A stretch of DNA of 64,000 bases from assembly GCA_003858485.1 (NCBI GenBank), contig RQYD01000012.1, forward strand, positions 16,270-80,269. The letters run 5' to 3'. Shown piece by piece: positions 8,903-18,304 of the stretch. The notes beneath the pieces were generated by a model. That model ran no database searches, was not told the origin of the DNA, and was given only the letters and a program-made list of their open reading frames with translations. Position 1 is the stretch's first letter. Every line of letters begins with the position of its first letter. The DNA is from Clostridiales bacterium COT073_COT-073 (GTDB lineage Bacteria; Bacillota; Clostridia; Lachnospirales; Vallitaleaceae). The position numbers and the translations under genes are program-made.

Positions 8903-8922
8903 GACTCGCCGATTCATCATTT

Positions 8923-10071
8923 TTATGCTTGATATTCTTGAGCAAGTTCTTCCAAACTTCTGGTTTTCACTAAGTGTGCCATATGATAGCTGCCAAATTC
9001 AACTATCATCTTTCCGGTCACTTCCATAATTGCATCTTTAATTGCATCGACCAGTTTTTGCACTGCCGGTGTCGGAATGGTACCATACATCACAGTATCC
9101 ATAATCGGAATTAAATAAGCTCTTGGATCAAAGGCTGCCGGATTCTTCTTCATAATTTCATAAATGGCCGCTACCAGATCATCATTCAACACTTCCGGAT
9201 GTTTAACAAAAAGGTTTCGGATGTTACGGGTAGTCGCCAGACGAATATCGGTATCCACATTAATTTTCCGAATACCTCCAATTTGAATGACTTCCTTTAA
9301 TTGCGGAATCGGAATGCCATGACTTTCTCCGATTTGACCGCCCAGTTCATTAATTTCGGCTACCACTTCCGCCGGTACATTGGATGAGCCATGGGATACC
9401 AGTCCACAAAACAAACGCTCATGGGATAAGCATTCATTAATCGCAATTGCAATTTCTTTCCGCAATTTGACATTTTTGCCTTTAACTGCACCATGTGATG
9501 TGCCATAGCTGATCGCCAAAGCATCTACACCGGTATTCTTAACAAAGCGAACTGCATCCAGCGGATGGGTATAAGTTGAGCTTTCGGCAAAAACATTGTC
9601 TTCAACTCCAGCCAATACACCAAGTTCCCCCTCAACACTGACACCTTTGGCATGCGCATATTTCACCACTTCGCGGGTTAACTCCATATTTTCTTCAATC
9701 GGCTTACTGCTGCCATCAATCATAACAGAAGTATAGCCGGCATCAATTGCCGCCTTACACGACTCAAAACTGTGTCCATGGTCTAAATGCAGTACCACCG
9801 GAATCGGTGAATCTTCACCATATTTTCTAACTGCATCAGCAATGATTTTCATTCCTTTTGCTTTTTCTTCCAAAGTACCATTCATAAAATCAGTTCTGCC
9901 TGCCATAAAAGCATTGGCCAGTTCTGCTCCCTGCAAAAGCACCGGGCTTTTAAAAATTTCATGCATACGAATAGCCGCTTCGACTTGTGCCACCGAATTG
10001 ACATTAAACGCACCATAGGCAAAACTATGTTTAATGGCCGGCTCTAATAATGGTTTTAATGATGTAAGCAT
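8923..10071 (-). CDS. Class II fructose-bisphosphate aldolase family protein
   Basis: A 382-residue class II aldolase splitting fructose-1,6-bisphosphate, tagatose bisphosphate or a similar ketose bisphosphate to DHAP and an aldehyde. Visible motifs are LHLDHGHSFESC (Asp97 and zinc ligand His98), MIDGS (117-121), EGELG (147-151), YGTSHG (His193), SHGSS (His227) and the phosphate site NVDTD (271-275). It carries a C-terminal extension compared with the common 285-310-residue forms. It lies between a NagB-like gene (13 bp upstream) and the TIM paralogue, within the ROK-linked cluster. The start ATG follows GGAGG. Reaction type is firm; the exact ketose is unknown. Confidence 0.9.
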   Translation of the reverse strand: MLTSLKPLLEPAIKHSFAYGAFNVNSVAQVEAAIRMHEIFKSPVLLQGAELANAFMAGRTDFMNGTLEEKAKGMKIIADAVRKYGEDSPIPVVLHLDHGHSFESCKAAIDAGYTSVMIDGSSKPIEENMELTREVVKYAHAKGVSVEGELGVLAGVEDNVFAESSTYTHPLDAVRFVKNTGVDALAISYGTSHGAVKGKNVKLRKEIAIAINECLSHERLFCGLVSHGSSNVPAEVVAEINELGGQIGESHGIPIPQLKEVIQIGGIRKINVDTDIRLATTRNIRNLFVKHPEVLNDDLVAAIYEIMKKNPAAFDPRAYLIPIMDTVMYGTIPTPAVQKLVDAIKDAIMEVTGKMIVEFGSYHMAHLVKTRSLEELAQEYQA

Positions 10072-10083
10072 ATGTCCTCCTCT

Positions 10084-10899
10084 CTAAAATGGCTGTTTGG
10101 CCGCATTACCATTGGTAATGATTAAGGCATTCGGATGTCTTTGCATTAAGCTTGCCGGAAAATGGGCGGAAACTTCACCATAAGCAGCCTGGCGAACAAC
10201 CGCCCGATGCCAGTCACGAAATACTCCAAAAACCAAACGTCTGGCTGATAAAATTTCTTTCATACCAATCGTCACACAGTTTTCCGGCATAGCATCAATT
10301 GCCCCTCCCAAGTCACCAACACTGTTAATTGTTCTGGTTTCTCTGGATATTTCCAGCACCCTGGTCGGCAGCTGGGCAAATTCCTCAGCTGTTAAGACTT
10401 CACTGGATTCGTTAAAGGCCAAATGTCCGTTAATTCCTATCCCGCCAAAGGCAATATCAACTCCGCCTAACTCTTCCAGCAGTTCACCAATTCTATTGGG
10501 ATTTTTAGGGTCAGGAAAAATTCTTTGCTCCTCCGGCATTACTAAATCAGCATCTATTTTTCCATATACTTCACGATTCATAAACCCCCGGAATGAAAGT
10601 TTATGCTCCTCCGGCAACCAGTTTCCAGTTTCATCTAAATATTCATCCATATTGATAAACCAGACATTTTTCAGGGAAATCCTCTCTTTGTTGACTAACC
10701 TTACAAAAATCGGATATTGACCTGCTGGCCCAACCGGACAAATATACACAGTTCTTTTGCCTTGGGCATTATTTTTTTTAATATGTTCTATCATTATAGC
10801 CGCAATTTCATAAAAAACTTCTGCTGAATCACCCAATTTTAAAATTGGTATTTTTGAATCCTTGCCTAAATCTGATGCCGAAATTTGATAATATTTCAT
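10084..10899 (-). CDS. NagB / 6-phosphogluconolactonase-fold protein with altered catalytic motif
   Basis: A 271-residue protein of the glucosamine-6-phosphate deaminase family. It keeps NMDEY (83-87; the Asp base of NagB) and GGIGINGHLAFNE (152-164; His159 and Glu164), but the motif that is normally GxGxDGHIAFNE has Asn157 in place of the Asp that supports the catalytic histidine in NagB. It may still act on an aminosugar phosphate, or it may open or isomerise another hexose phosphate. The ATG at 10899 has GGAGGG directly upstream; the longer TTG start would place that site inside the gene. It precedes the aldolase by 12 bp and follows a 350-bp gap after the PFK-like gene. Confidence 0.8.
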   Translation of the reverse strand: MKYYQISASDLGKDSKIPILKLGDSAEVFYEIAAIMIEHIKKNNAQGKRTVYICPVGPAGQYPIFVRLVNKERISLKNVWFINMDEYLDETGNWLPEEHKLSFRGFMNREVYGKIDADLVMPEEQRIFPDPKNPNRIGELLEELGGVDIAFGGIGINGHLAFNESSEVLTAEEFAQLPTRVLEISRETRTINSVGDLGGAIDAMPENCVTIGMKEILSARRLVFGVFRDWHRAVVRQAAYGEVSAHFPASLMQRHPNALIITNGNAAKQPF

Positions 10900-11249
10900 T
10901 TTTCCCTCCAAATCGTACTAGTGAAATGTATTCCCAATTATCCATGTCCTTCCAGTCAAGCCTTTTCTGATTGTTTTCCACCGGCAGGCTCTGACCCTTT
11001 CTGTCAGCCGCTTCGTGTTTCTCTCCACTTAAAACAGCCCAAAATATACATGTCAGCTCACGGCCGCTTCCCTTTTCCCCTCCGGCAGTTGAACTTGTCC
11101 ATTGCCGGCGAAAGCATAAGTTTTGTTTGTAAAACCTTTACATGCTTTAAATTTTCAAATTCAGATTATCATAGATTCTAACTTAAATAAAGGTTGATTT
11201 TTTTTATCACTCTTTTATTCCTTTAATTTTACTATATTTCCTGACTCCT
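10900..11249. other. 350-bp intergenic stretch in sugar cluster
   Basis: No gene is supported here. A run of small palindromic pieces such as GGCTCTGACCC and CTGTCAGCCGC lies around 10985-11015. A leftward TTGACT box at about 10953-10958 has no convincing -10 partner. An internal promoter for the NagB-aldolase-TIM part of the cluster is possible but unproven. Confidence 0.35.
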
Positions 11250-12404
11250 TTATTTCCGGAAGCTTACCATTCGGGGTAATTCTCCACCCATTAACGGACT
11301 TAGCCACTCTAAGAATGCCGGAGTCACATCATATTTTGTGTAATAGTCAGCCGGCATTTTCTTTTCTGCCATCATTACCTGATCAATCGGCACCAAAAAT
11401 ATTTCCGCTTGATAGGGCTGATCCGCCAGTCGGCGAATACCCACCATTTTCCCGGTTTCTCCGGAAACAGCTGCTTTCACCGCTTCTTCACCAACTCGAA
11501 TCGCTTCTTCAATATCAATTTGTGAACGCAGTTTCATAGAAGCCCGACCCAATAATCCCGGTTTTTCGGAGCGTGCTTTAATTCCCAACTTCTTGGTGAT
11601 CAATGTTGCCAGATGAGCACTGACATCTCCAAAATAAACGGAACGTCCGGTTTGAAAAATCGGTGGAGTAATCGGAGTACCGTCAGCATAGCGCAATCCT
11701 TCACTGGCTACAACCACTACTCCTTTTTTCTGATCATATAGCGCTTTCACTTTAGCTAAAAATTCCTCTTCTTCAAATGGTACTTCCGGCAAAAGAATCA
11801 TATCCGGTCCATCGCCATTTTCTTGTCTGGCATAAGCCGACGCAGCTGTGATCCAGCCGGCATTTCTACCCAGGGCTTCAATCACCACCACATGAATAGC
11901 CAGACCTTTTACATCAAAAGCGACCTCTTTAACGCTTTCAGCCATATATCTGGCAGCACTGGCAAAACCTGGACTATGATCGATCACCGCCAGATCATTA
12001 TCCATTGTCTTAGGAATGCCCATGACCATAATTCCGGCAGCCGCACATTCCTGATAAATTTTCCCGCAGGTGTCCATTGTTCCATTCCCGCCATTTAACA
12101 ACACATATTTAATTTCATGTTTTTTAAAAATCGGCAATAATTTTTCATAATCCTCTTTTTCCATTGGATCCCTGGAAGTACCAATGGCCGATCCCGGCGT
12201 TTGCAGTAAATTATCTAAATCATCTTCCGAAATCTCCCGTAAATCAATAAAGTCCTCGCGAAAGATGGCGCTCATTCCACCATTAGCTGCATAAATATTG
12301 TCTATTCCTTCTTCTCTTTTTGCCTGTTTTATTACTCCGTACAAAGAGCAGTTAATGACTGCACTCGGTCCTCCACCATGTACAATCAGCAGATTATTTG
12401 CCAT
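11250..12404 (-). CDS. Phosphofructokinase-family enzyme with atypical active-site residues
   Basis: A 384-residue PfkA-family protein expected to phosphorylate fructose-6-phosphate or a related sugar phosphate. The donor-site block reads GGNGTMDT (105-112) and the acceptor block PKTMDND (131-137). ATP-dependent enzymes usually have GGDGS and PGTIDND; pyrophosphate-dependent ones have GGDDS and PKTIDND. Here the lysine is of the pyrophosphate type, the glycine of the ATP type, and the usual metal-binding Asp is Asn107. Donor specificity therefore cannot be called. The ATG at 12404 behind GAGGT overlaps the end of the upstream PGI-like gene by 11 bp, so translation is probably coupled. Confidence 0.82.
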   Translation of the reverse strand: MANNLLIVHGGGPSAVINCSLYGVIKQAKREEGIDNIYAANGGMSAIFREDFIDLREISEDDLDNLLQTPGSAIGTSRDPMEKEDYEKLLPIFKKHEIKYVLLNGGNGTMDTCGKIYQECAAAGIMVMGIPKTMDNDLAVIDHSPGFASAARYMAESVKEVAFDVKGLAIHVVVIEALGRNAGWITAASAYARQENGDGPDMILLPEVPFEEEEFLAKVKALYDQKKGVVVVASEGLRYADGTPITPPIFQTGRSVYFGDVSAHLATLITKKLGIKARSEKPGLLGRASMKLRSQIDIEEAIRVGEEAVKAAVSGETGKMVGIRRLADQPYQAEIFLVPIDQVMMAEKKMPADYYTKYDVTPAFLEWLSPLMGGELPRMVSFRK

Positions 12405-13620
12405 TTCTTTTACCTCGCAATCCTTCAAACATTTTTTGCTTATATTTTTCCACTCCCTCCTGATTAAACGGATTAACTTCCAATATCCGGCCGGAAATCA
12501 CCACTGCTGCCATGAAGAAAATGAAAAGCCTGCCCCATTCTTTTTCTGAAAAATCATCTATTTCCAGTAAAAAATAAGGAATTCCTTCCTCGGCATGAGC
12601 CGCTATGGTCGCATCTTCCATCACCCGATTAATACCCGCAAAATTCTGATCATTTAAATAATCAAATTCATCTTTGATTCTTGAAGGGACAACTGCAATT
12701 TTATGGTCATAATTTTTTACCCGTAAAAATGTTTCAATCATGATTGGTGAGCCATCCTGAAGAAATTGACCCATCGAGTGCAAATCTTCAGAAAAGCATA
12801 ATCCATCCGGATAAAGACCTTTCTTATCTTTGCCTTCCGATTCTCCAAAAAGTTGCACCCACCATTTGAGCCATTCCCTGAAATCAAGGTCAAAGGCTGA
12901 CAGTACTTCGACTCTGTAGCCCTGCTGATAAGCTGCCTGACGATAAGCAACATAATCATAGATAAAGTGGTTTTCCTTTTTCATTTCGGCCAGCATTTCC
13001 GCCCGTCCGGCCAATAGCTGACTGATGTCAATACCGGCTACCGCCATTGGAAACAGGCCAACATTAGAAAACGCCGAAAAACGTCCGCCCACCTCCGGCT
13101 CAAACTCCAGGAAAGTATATCCTTCGGCCACTGCTATTTCTTCCAGTAGGGATCCCTTGCTGCCGGTGACAACAATGCGCCTGGCGGTTTCTTGCTGGCC
13201 ATATTTCTTTTCCATCGCCTGTCTGAGCATCCGGAAATGACTGCCTGGCTCCAGAGTTTGAAAATTCTTGGCAATCACATTCAAACATACCCGATGTCTT
13301 TCTACCTCCTGTAACAATCGCTCCATTTGCCTTGGCGATAAGCCGTTGCCGGCATAGACAATTTTCGGTCCACCTCCGGTTCCATTTTTACTTAATCCTT
13401 CAATAATCGCTCTGGCTGCCCCATTAGAACCTCCAACTCCCACCAGAAAAAAAACATCACATTGGCTGCGAATTTCCTCCGCTCTGGCTTTTAAAAACTC
13501 AAGATGCTCTGCCGGATAATCCGGTCCATAAAAATTATGATTTTCTTCTGCTTGCCATATTTCCCTGGCCCGACTTCTTAAATCATGATTTGTATCTTTT
13601 ACATTAAAAATCGCATTCAT
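12394..13620 (-). CDS. Glucose-6-phosphate isomerase family protein
   Basis: A 408-residue PGI-family SIS-domain protein. VGVGGSNGAARA near residue 61 is the sugar-phosphate loop, VTGSKGS near 150 the second SIS motif, GGRFSAFSNVGLFP near 178 and SEDLHSMGQ near 290 are PGI signatures. It is about 40 residues shorter than typical bacterial PGI (about 450) and is likely a paralogue dedicated to this pathway. The order PGI-like, PFK-like, aldolase and TIM in one strand mirrors upper glycolysis. The gene starts at an ATG at 13620, 22 bp after the oxidoreductase gene. An aldose-ketose isomerisation is expected; the hexose is unknown. Confidence 0.85.
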   Translation of the reverse strand: MNAIFNVKDTNHDLRSRAREIWQAEENHNFYGPDYPAEHLEFLKARAEEIRSQCDVFFLVGVGGSNGAARAIIEGLSKNGTGGGPKIVYAGNGLSPRQMERLLQEVERHRVCLNVIAKNFQTLEPGSHFRMLRQAMEKKYGQQETARRIVVTGSKGSLLEEIAVAEGYTFLEFEPEVGGRFSAFSNVGLFPMAVAGIDISQLLAGRAEMLAEMKKENHFIYDYVAYRQAAYQQGYRVEVLSAFDLDFREWLKWWVQLFGESEGKDKKGLYPDGLCFSEDLHSMGQFLQDGSPIMIETFLRVKNYDHKIAVVPSRIKDEFDYLNDQNFAGINRVMEDATIAAHAEEGIPYFLLEIDDFSEKEWGRLFIFFMAAVVISGRILEVNPFNQEGVEKYKQKMFEGLRGKRNGK

Positions 13621-13642
13621 AACTCCTGCCTCTCTATTTTAT

Positions 13643-14671
13643 TCACTTCTTCCATATTTTATTTTCTTTTGCTGATTGGTAAATACCCAGCACCATTTCC
13701 AGAGTTTCTACCGCATCCGTTGGCGCAAAATGCGGCTGTTTATCCTGACGAACGGCTTCATAAAAGTCCTGAATCTGATGCAAATGATAGTCTCCCCAGT
13801 AGCTTAATCCCATTAAAGGTCTCCCTTTAGGTCTGATTCTCAGCTCCTCTTCTCCTTGTTTTTGAATTATTACTTCCTGACCAACCAACTTTGCTGTTCC
13901 TTTTTCAAACAAAAATTCAATTTCAATTGGTGAATTTGTAACATGGTAATTAGTTGCAAAAAAAGAATATCGGACTCCATTTTCAAATGTAATGACTGCG
14001 TCAGCCACATCCTCGACCTCAATTTCTGTCCGAACTCTTCGGTCGATATGTGCCTGAATTGATACAACCTTTTTCCCAATCACATATCTTACCAGATCAA
14101 GGCTGTGAATGGCTTGATCCATGACCACTCCTCCGCCTTCCGTTTCCCATCGGCCCTTCCAGTCACAAGCATAATACGACGCCGGACGAAACCAATGGAG
14201 CGTAGACCAAACACCTTTTAATTCCCCTAGTTCATTGGCTAACATCTGTCTTTTAATTTCTGTGATTCCTTCAATAAAACGATTTTGCGAAATAACCGCC
14301 AATTTCCGGCCAGTCTGATCGGCCACCTTTATCATGTCCCTTGCAGATGACAATGTAATTGCAATTGGCTTTTCTACCAGTACATGAATGCCAGCTTGCA
14401 AACAGGTAATTGTTTGCTGAGCATGCAAAAAATGGGGAGTCAGAATATGGACAATTTCAGGCTTGTAACTTATTAATTCCTCAACACTTGTAGCACTCAC
14501 ACAACCTGGAAAAGATTCCACAAATCGTTCTGCTCTTTCCACCCTTTTATCAATCGCTATCACTACTTCAATTTGTTCCTTTAATATTCGAAATACTTCT
14601 TGATACAGATCAGAAATCCTTCCGCATCCGATCACTCCAATTCGCAACCGTTTTCTCTTTTCTGCTTCCAT
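13643..14671 (-). CDS. Gfo/Idh/MocA family oxidoreductase (first copy)
   Basis: A 342-residue NAD(P)-dependent sugar oxidoreductase. The N-terminal Rossmann motif is IGVIGCGRIS near residue 10, and VEKPI near 95 is the family's catalytic EKP motif. EGGGVVMDQAIHSLDL near 180 matches the substrate-domain signature ending in the conserved histidine. I use the ATG at 14671 with AGGAG upstream; the open frame runs on to 14806 but would overlap the ROK gene. Family members oxidise sugar or cyclitol hydroxyls, often as the first step of glycoside breakdown. A second member at 29995-31098 lies in the linked transport operon, which suggests two related redox steps. Confidence 0.87.
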   Translation of the reverse strand: MEAEKRKRLRIGVIGCGRISDLYQEVFRILKEQIEVVIAIDKRVERAERFVESFPGCVSATSVEELISYKPEIVHILTPHFLHAQQTITCLQAGIHVLVEKPIAITLSSARDMIKVADQTGRKLAVISQNRFIEGITEIKRQMLANELGELKGVWSTLHWFRPASYYACDWKGRWETEGGGVVMDQAIHSLDLVRYVIGKKVVSIQAHIDRRVRTEIEVEDVADAVITFENGVRYSFFATNYHVTNSPIEIEFLFEKGTAKLVGQEVIIQKQGEEELRIRPKGRPLMGLSYWGDYHLHQIQDFYEAVRQDKQPHFAPTDAVETLEMVLGIYQSAKENKIWKK

Positions 14672-14705
14672 TTCTTTCTCCTTTTCCACTGTCTGGAATT
14701 GCTTT

Positions 14706-15896
14706 TTACTGGATAAATATATGTTTGACTGCAAAAAAAGCGGCCGCTTTTGCTCCGCCAAAAGAATCATAGGGAACAAACAAAATTTCCGTTTTTTCTT
14801 TTCCATAAAGATTAAAACGAGTTTCTTCTAAAATTCGCCGGCGTAATTCATCTTCCTGAAAAATATAGCCATCAACATAGACCGTTTGTGGACTGACGTA
14901 ATTGATAATGTTGGCTAAGGCAATTGCCAGATATTTAACTCTCAGATATAGCAGCTCCCGTGTTTGCCTGTCATGATTGCGAAAATCCTGAATCACATCT
15001 TTGATTGTTATGTCAGGCTCTTTTTTTCCTGTTCTGGCCAACAAAATTTTTTGATATTCTTCCAGAATGACCCTTTCTCCTGCTACTGCATCTAAACAGC
15101 CCCTATTCCCACAAACCTTGCAAATAGGACCATCAGGAATAATGACTGTATGTCCAAGTTCTCCTGCTCCGGCCTGATAGCCTGTATATACAGAATCTTT
15201 TATGACAAGTGAACAGGCAATTCCTGCTGATACAAAGAAATAAGCAAAATTCTCCGGTATTTCTTTTTGTTGATCAATACCTCCTTTTAACTCAGTCGCA
15301 ACCGCCCGGACCCTGACATTATTTTCAATCACTGTCCTGATCCCTATCTCTTCCATTATCTCTTTGCCCAAATAATTTTCCTGCCAGTCGGAATGGATGT
15401 TGCGGTAAATATATCCGATTTCATGCTGAATCAAACCTGACAATCCAATGCCAATGCCTTTGATCGCCTGTCTATTGACTTTACTGATGCGAATCGTTTC
15501 TTCAATTTGCTGCAAAAGCATTTGTTTCATCTCGGAGTAAACAGCCGATGCCACTTCAAATTTTTCTTGCACGATCACTGCACCGGTTAAGTCTATGATA
15601 CAAATTGCTGTATCAAAAGGCTTCAGTTCAACTCCCACAAAATACATTTGCTTTTCATTAAAATCAAGGGCTACCGGCCTGCGCCCCAATTCTCCATTCC
15701 AATCAGATATCGGCTTTTCTACCAATATCCCTTCTTCCAACATTTGATTAACGGTTGTTGTAACTGTTGGCAATGTCAGAGATAAACGTTCCGCAATTTC
15801 TGTCCTGGTGATCAAACGATTTTTATAAATCATTTCTTTGATTAATGAGCGATTCTGCCTTTTTACTCGTTTTAAATTTCCGCCTTTTTTCTTCAT
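14706..15896 (-). CDS. ROK family transcriptional repressor
   Basis: A 396-residue ROK regulator of the NagC/XylR type. An N-terminal winged helix covers about residues 10-70 (LITRTEIAERLSLTLPTVT). The sugar-kinase-like half has GAGELGHTVI and the zinc motif CKVCGNRGCLD. Such proteins bind palindromic operators and release them when a sugar or sugar phosphate binds. The gene is the first of the leftward sugar operon and is divergent from DUF4838. A 29-bp palindrome between their promoters, repeated before the ABC importer operon, is its likely operator. Strong evidence for the class; the inducer is unknown. Confidence 0.9.
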   Translation of the reverse strand: MKKKGGNLKRVKRQNRSLIKEMIYKNRLITRTEIAERLSLTLPTVTTTVNQMLEEGILVEKPISDWNGELGRRPVALDFNEKQMYFVGVELKPFDTAICIIDLTGAVIVQEKFEVASAVYSEMKQMLLQQIEETIRISKVNRQAIKGIGIGLSGLIQHEIGYIYRNIHSDWQENYLGKEIMEEIGIRTVIENNVRVRAVATELKGGIDQQKEIPENFAYFFVSAGIACSLVIKDSVYTGYQAGAGELGHTVIIPDGPICKVCGNRGCLDAVAGERVILEEYQKILLARTGKKEPDITIKDVIQDFRNHDRQTRELLYLRVKYLAIALANIINYVSPQTVYVDGYIFQEDELRRRILEETRFNLYGKEKTEILFVPYDSFGGAKAAAFFAVKHIFIQ

Positions 15897-16074
15897 ATGT
15901 TCCCCTGCTTTATAATAAAATAAGTTAAGATGTACACAGCATATTTACTTTACCAAACTTCCATCATAAGATCTCCGGTACAAAGTGACCAGCTCTTATC
16001 GGTGTTGCCTCAAAACTTATCAATATTACACTTTATAACCTCTGATAACTTAACTTCTGACTACTAATATATGC

Positions 16075-16103
16075 TTGATTTCTTATCAAAAATATCTTAT
16101 ACT
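16075..16103 (+). promoter_or_regulatory. Rightward promoter for DUF4838 gene
   Basis: TTGATT at 16075-16080 and TATACT at 16098-16103 are separated by exactly 17 bases, a good vegetative promoter. The palindromic operator begins five bases after the -10 box, so bound repressor would cover the transcription start. Confidence 0.7.
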
Positions 16104-16107
16104 TAAA

Positions 16108-16136
16108 ATATAATTATTTAATTTAATTAATTATAT
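16108..16136. promoter_or_regulatory. 29-bp palindromic operator, likely ROK site 1
   Basis: An AT-rich imperfect palindrome of 29 bases with arms ATATAATTA and TAATTATAT around TTAATTTAA. The copy at 33972-34000 differs at only 2 of 29 positions. It overlaps the leftward -10 box and the start site of the rightward promoter. Confidence 0.75.
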
Positions 16137-16157
16137 CATACCTTATCTTTCCGACAA
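16130..16157 (-). promoter_or_regulatory. Leftward promoter for ROK operon
   Basis: Read on the minus strand, TTGTCG (16152-16157) and a perfect TATAAT (16130-16135) have a 16-base spacer. The -10 box occupies the right arm of the operator, in the same register as at the ABC importer promoter. This predicts a leader of about 230 bases before the ROK start codon. Confidence 0.6.
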
Positions 16158-16220
16158 ATTCAAACTAAATTCTAAAAAAAAATAAAATATTACCATCAAT
16201 TTGACCCAATGGAGGTTTTT

Positions 16221-18179
16221 ATGCACCTGATCTTATGTAATACCCACGAAACCATTCAATTCGCCGCCGAAGAATTAAAAAAATATTTGCAAAAAATATC
16301 CTTCTCATCCATTCAAATTTTACCGGCAACCGTTGAAAACCTTAAAAATTCAAAAGTTGCTGGCATTTCCCTCGGAACTGCGGATGATTTGATCCATCTG
16401 TCCAGCGATGTTAAAAGCTCAAATATTGATGATGCATTTGAGATCAAGATCCATTCCGGCTCCGGCTATCTGTGTGGCAGTAATCCCCGCAGTGTTCTGT
16501 TTGCAGTTTATGCTTTATTGAGAGGATTGGGCTATGACTGGCCAAATCCACAAACCGAAATCTATCTTCCAAAATCTGATCTTAAACTTGATGAACTTCA
16601 TTTCCATCAATCACAAAAAGCTGCTACCCGCCATCGGGGAATTGTACTGGAAGGAGCCAATTCAGCTGATAATGTACTGGACATCATCCGCTGGATGCCG
16701 AAACTGTACTATAACAGTTATTTTATTCAGTTTCAAACTCCATATTACTTCTTTGCCAATTGGTATCTTCATGCAGAAAATTCATATCTGTCTCCCCAAA
16801 GTTTCAGTGAAAAGGATGCTATTCGCATAAAAAATGCAATAGAACTTGAGTTAAAAAAGAGAGACCTATTATACCACGCAGTTGGTCATGCCTGGACAAG
16901 CGAGAGCATTGGCATCAAAGGCTTGGGATGGAATCCCGAATCCATTTCCCTGACTTCCTGGCAGCAGGAACATCTGGCTTTAATTAACGGACAACGTCAA
17001 CTGTTTAATGATATTACCTTAAATACCAATTTATGCTATAGTCACCCGGAATCGGCAGAACTTTTTGCCAATCAGGTTCTGAAATATATGCAGGCTAATC
17101 CAGACACTGATTTTTTACATATCTGGTTGGCTGATGGCTACAATAACATTTGCGAATGTCCGAACTGCACAAGCATTCTGCCCTCTGATCAATATATTGA
17201 CATCTTAAATCATTTGGATCATGTACTGACGGAGCATAATATTCCGGTAAAGCTCGTTTTTCTCGTTTATTATGACTTACTATGGGCACCACAAACTCAA
17301 AGGCTGCACCATCCTGAGCGCTTTGTGTTGATGTTTGCGCCTATCAGCCGCACGTTTGAATCCTCTTATGCTGATATTTCCAATATTCCTGCTCCTCATG
17401 ATTATCAACGCAATCAGATCGCCATTCCCCACTCGGTGGAAGAAAATTTATCTTACCTCAAAGAATGGCAAAAAACCTTTTCCGGTGACAGCTTTGTTTT
17501 TGATTATCCGCTTGGACGGGCTCATTATGGCGATCCCGGTTATCTTAAGATCGCCCGGACCATTTATCATGATATTCGCAGCCTATCAAAACTGGGGTTA
17601 AATGGTTATTTAAGTTGTCAGGAACAACGCTGCTTTTTTCCACATGCATTGCCCAATTATTTGATGGGGCGGACATTATGGGATAATACTTTATCATTTG
17701 AAGAGATCTGCCAGGAGTTCTTTTTGCATTCTTATGGGCAACAAGGACTCGATTTGATACCGCTTTTAGAAAAAATTTCCTACACTTTTAATACCGACTA
17801 TTGGAACCGGGTGATTGATCATTATCAGCCCTGGTATGGTCAGCAGCTTGCTATCGTCAAAGAATTGGCAACCACTCTGGACCATCTGGTTCAAAGCAAT
17901 TTGGCCGGGATAGCCGAAGCTTCCTGCCGGAATAATCATACTTACTTTACCAACTGGCAAACCTTATCCTATTTGCCGGAATATATTCGTTTACTCAGCA
18001 TTTGTCTGGCTGCTAAAGCAGACGGAAATGATCCGGCTGCAAATGAAGCTCTGAAAGGCTTCCGTCATTATGTGCAAAAGCATGAATATAATTTGCAGTC
18101 ATCACTTGATGTTTTTCGGGTGCTTAATCTGGCTCATTTATACATTGAACTGGAAAAACCAAATGCTGAATTCAGTTGA
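16221..18179 (+). CDS. DUF4838 family protein (glycoside hydrolase-like)
   Basis: A 652-residue protein without signal peptide. The N-terminal 120 residues resemble the alpha/beta domain that precedes the barrel in GH20 and GH67 enzymes (AAEELKKYLQ, then GYLCGSNPRSVLFAVYALLRGLGYDW). The central part has the DUF4838 hallmark ICECPNCT near residue 310 preceded by IWLADGYNN. Members are predicted TIM-barrel glycosidases; activity is uncharacterised as far as I know. I start at the ATG at 16221, six bases after GGAGG, not at 16209. It is transcribed divergently from the ROK operon through the shared operator, so it likely acts on the imported glycoside in the cytoplasm. Confidence 0.8.
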   Translation: MHLILCNTHETIQFAAEELKKYLQKISFSSIQILPATVENLKNSKVAGISLGTADDLIHLSSDVKSSNIDDAFEIKIHSGSGYLCGSNPRSVLFAVYALLRGLGYDWPNPQTEIYLPKSDLKLDELHFHQSQKAATRHRGIVLEGANSADNVLDIIRWMPKLYYNSYFIQFQTPYYFFANWYLHAENSYLSPQSFSEKDAIRIKNAIELELKKRDLLYHAVGHAWTSESIGIKGLGWNPESISLTSWQQEHLALINGQRQLFNDITLNTNLCYSHPESAELFANQVLKYMQANPDTDFLHIWLADGYNNICECPNCTSILPSDQYIDILNHLDHVLTEHNIPVKLVFLVYYDLLWAPQTQRLHHPERFVLMFAPISRTFESSYADISNIPAPHDYQRNQIAIPHSVEENLSYLKEWQKTFSGDSFVFDYPLGRAHYGDPGYLKIARTIYHDIRSLSKLGLNGYLSCQEQRCFFPHALPNYLMGRTLWDNTLSFEEICQEFFLHSYGQQGLDLIPLLEKISYTFNTDYWNRVIDHYQPWYGQQLAIVKELATTLDHLVQSNLAGIAEASCRNNHTYFTNWQTLSYLPEYIRLLSICLAAKADGNDPAANEALKGFRHYVQKHEYNLQSSLDVFRVLNLAHLYIELEKPNAEFS

Positions 18180-18253
18180 TAGCCATACCTTTAAGATAAA
18201 TGGACTGCTTGGCAGCAGCCCATAAAAATCAAGGAAAAACAATAGCCAAAAAA

Positions 18254-18304
18254 TGTCCCGGCCCCAAAAATCAAGTCAAAATCTGATAATTTGGGGTCGG
18301 GACA
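18254..18304. terminator. Long hairpin after DUF4838 gene
   Basis: TGTCCCGGCCCCAAA pairs with TTTGGGGTCGGGACA over 15 positions with one G-T pair and a 21-base loop. It lies 75 bp after the DUF4838 stop. The downstream T-run is weak, so it may need help to terminate. Confidence 0.6.

Noticed and set aside
12404..12428. Longer start for the PFK-like protein
   Set aside because: The internal ATG at 12404 has GAGGT at good spacing and aligns with the family start; the longer form overlaps the PGI-like gene further.
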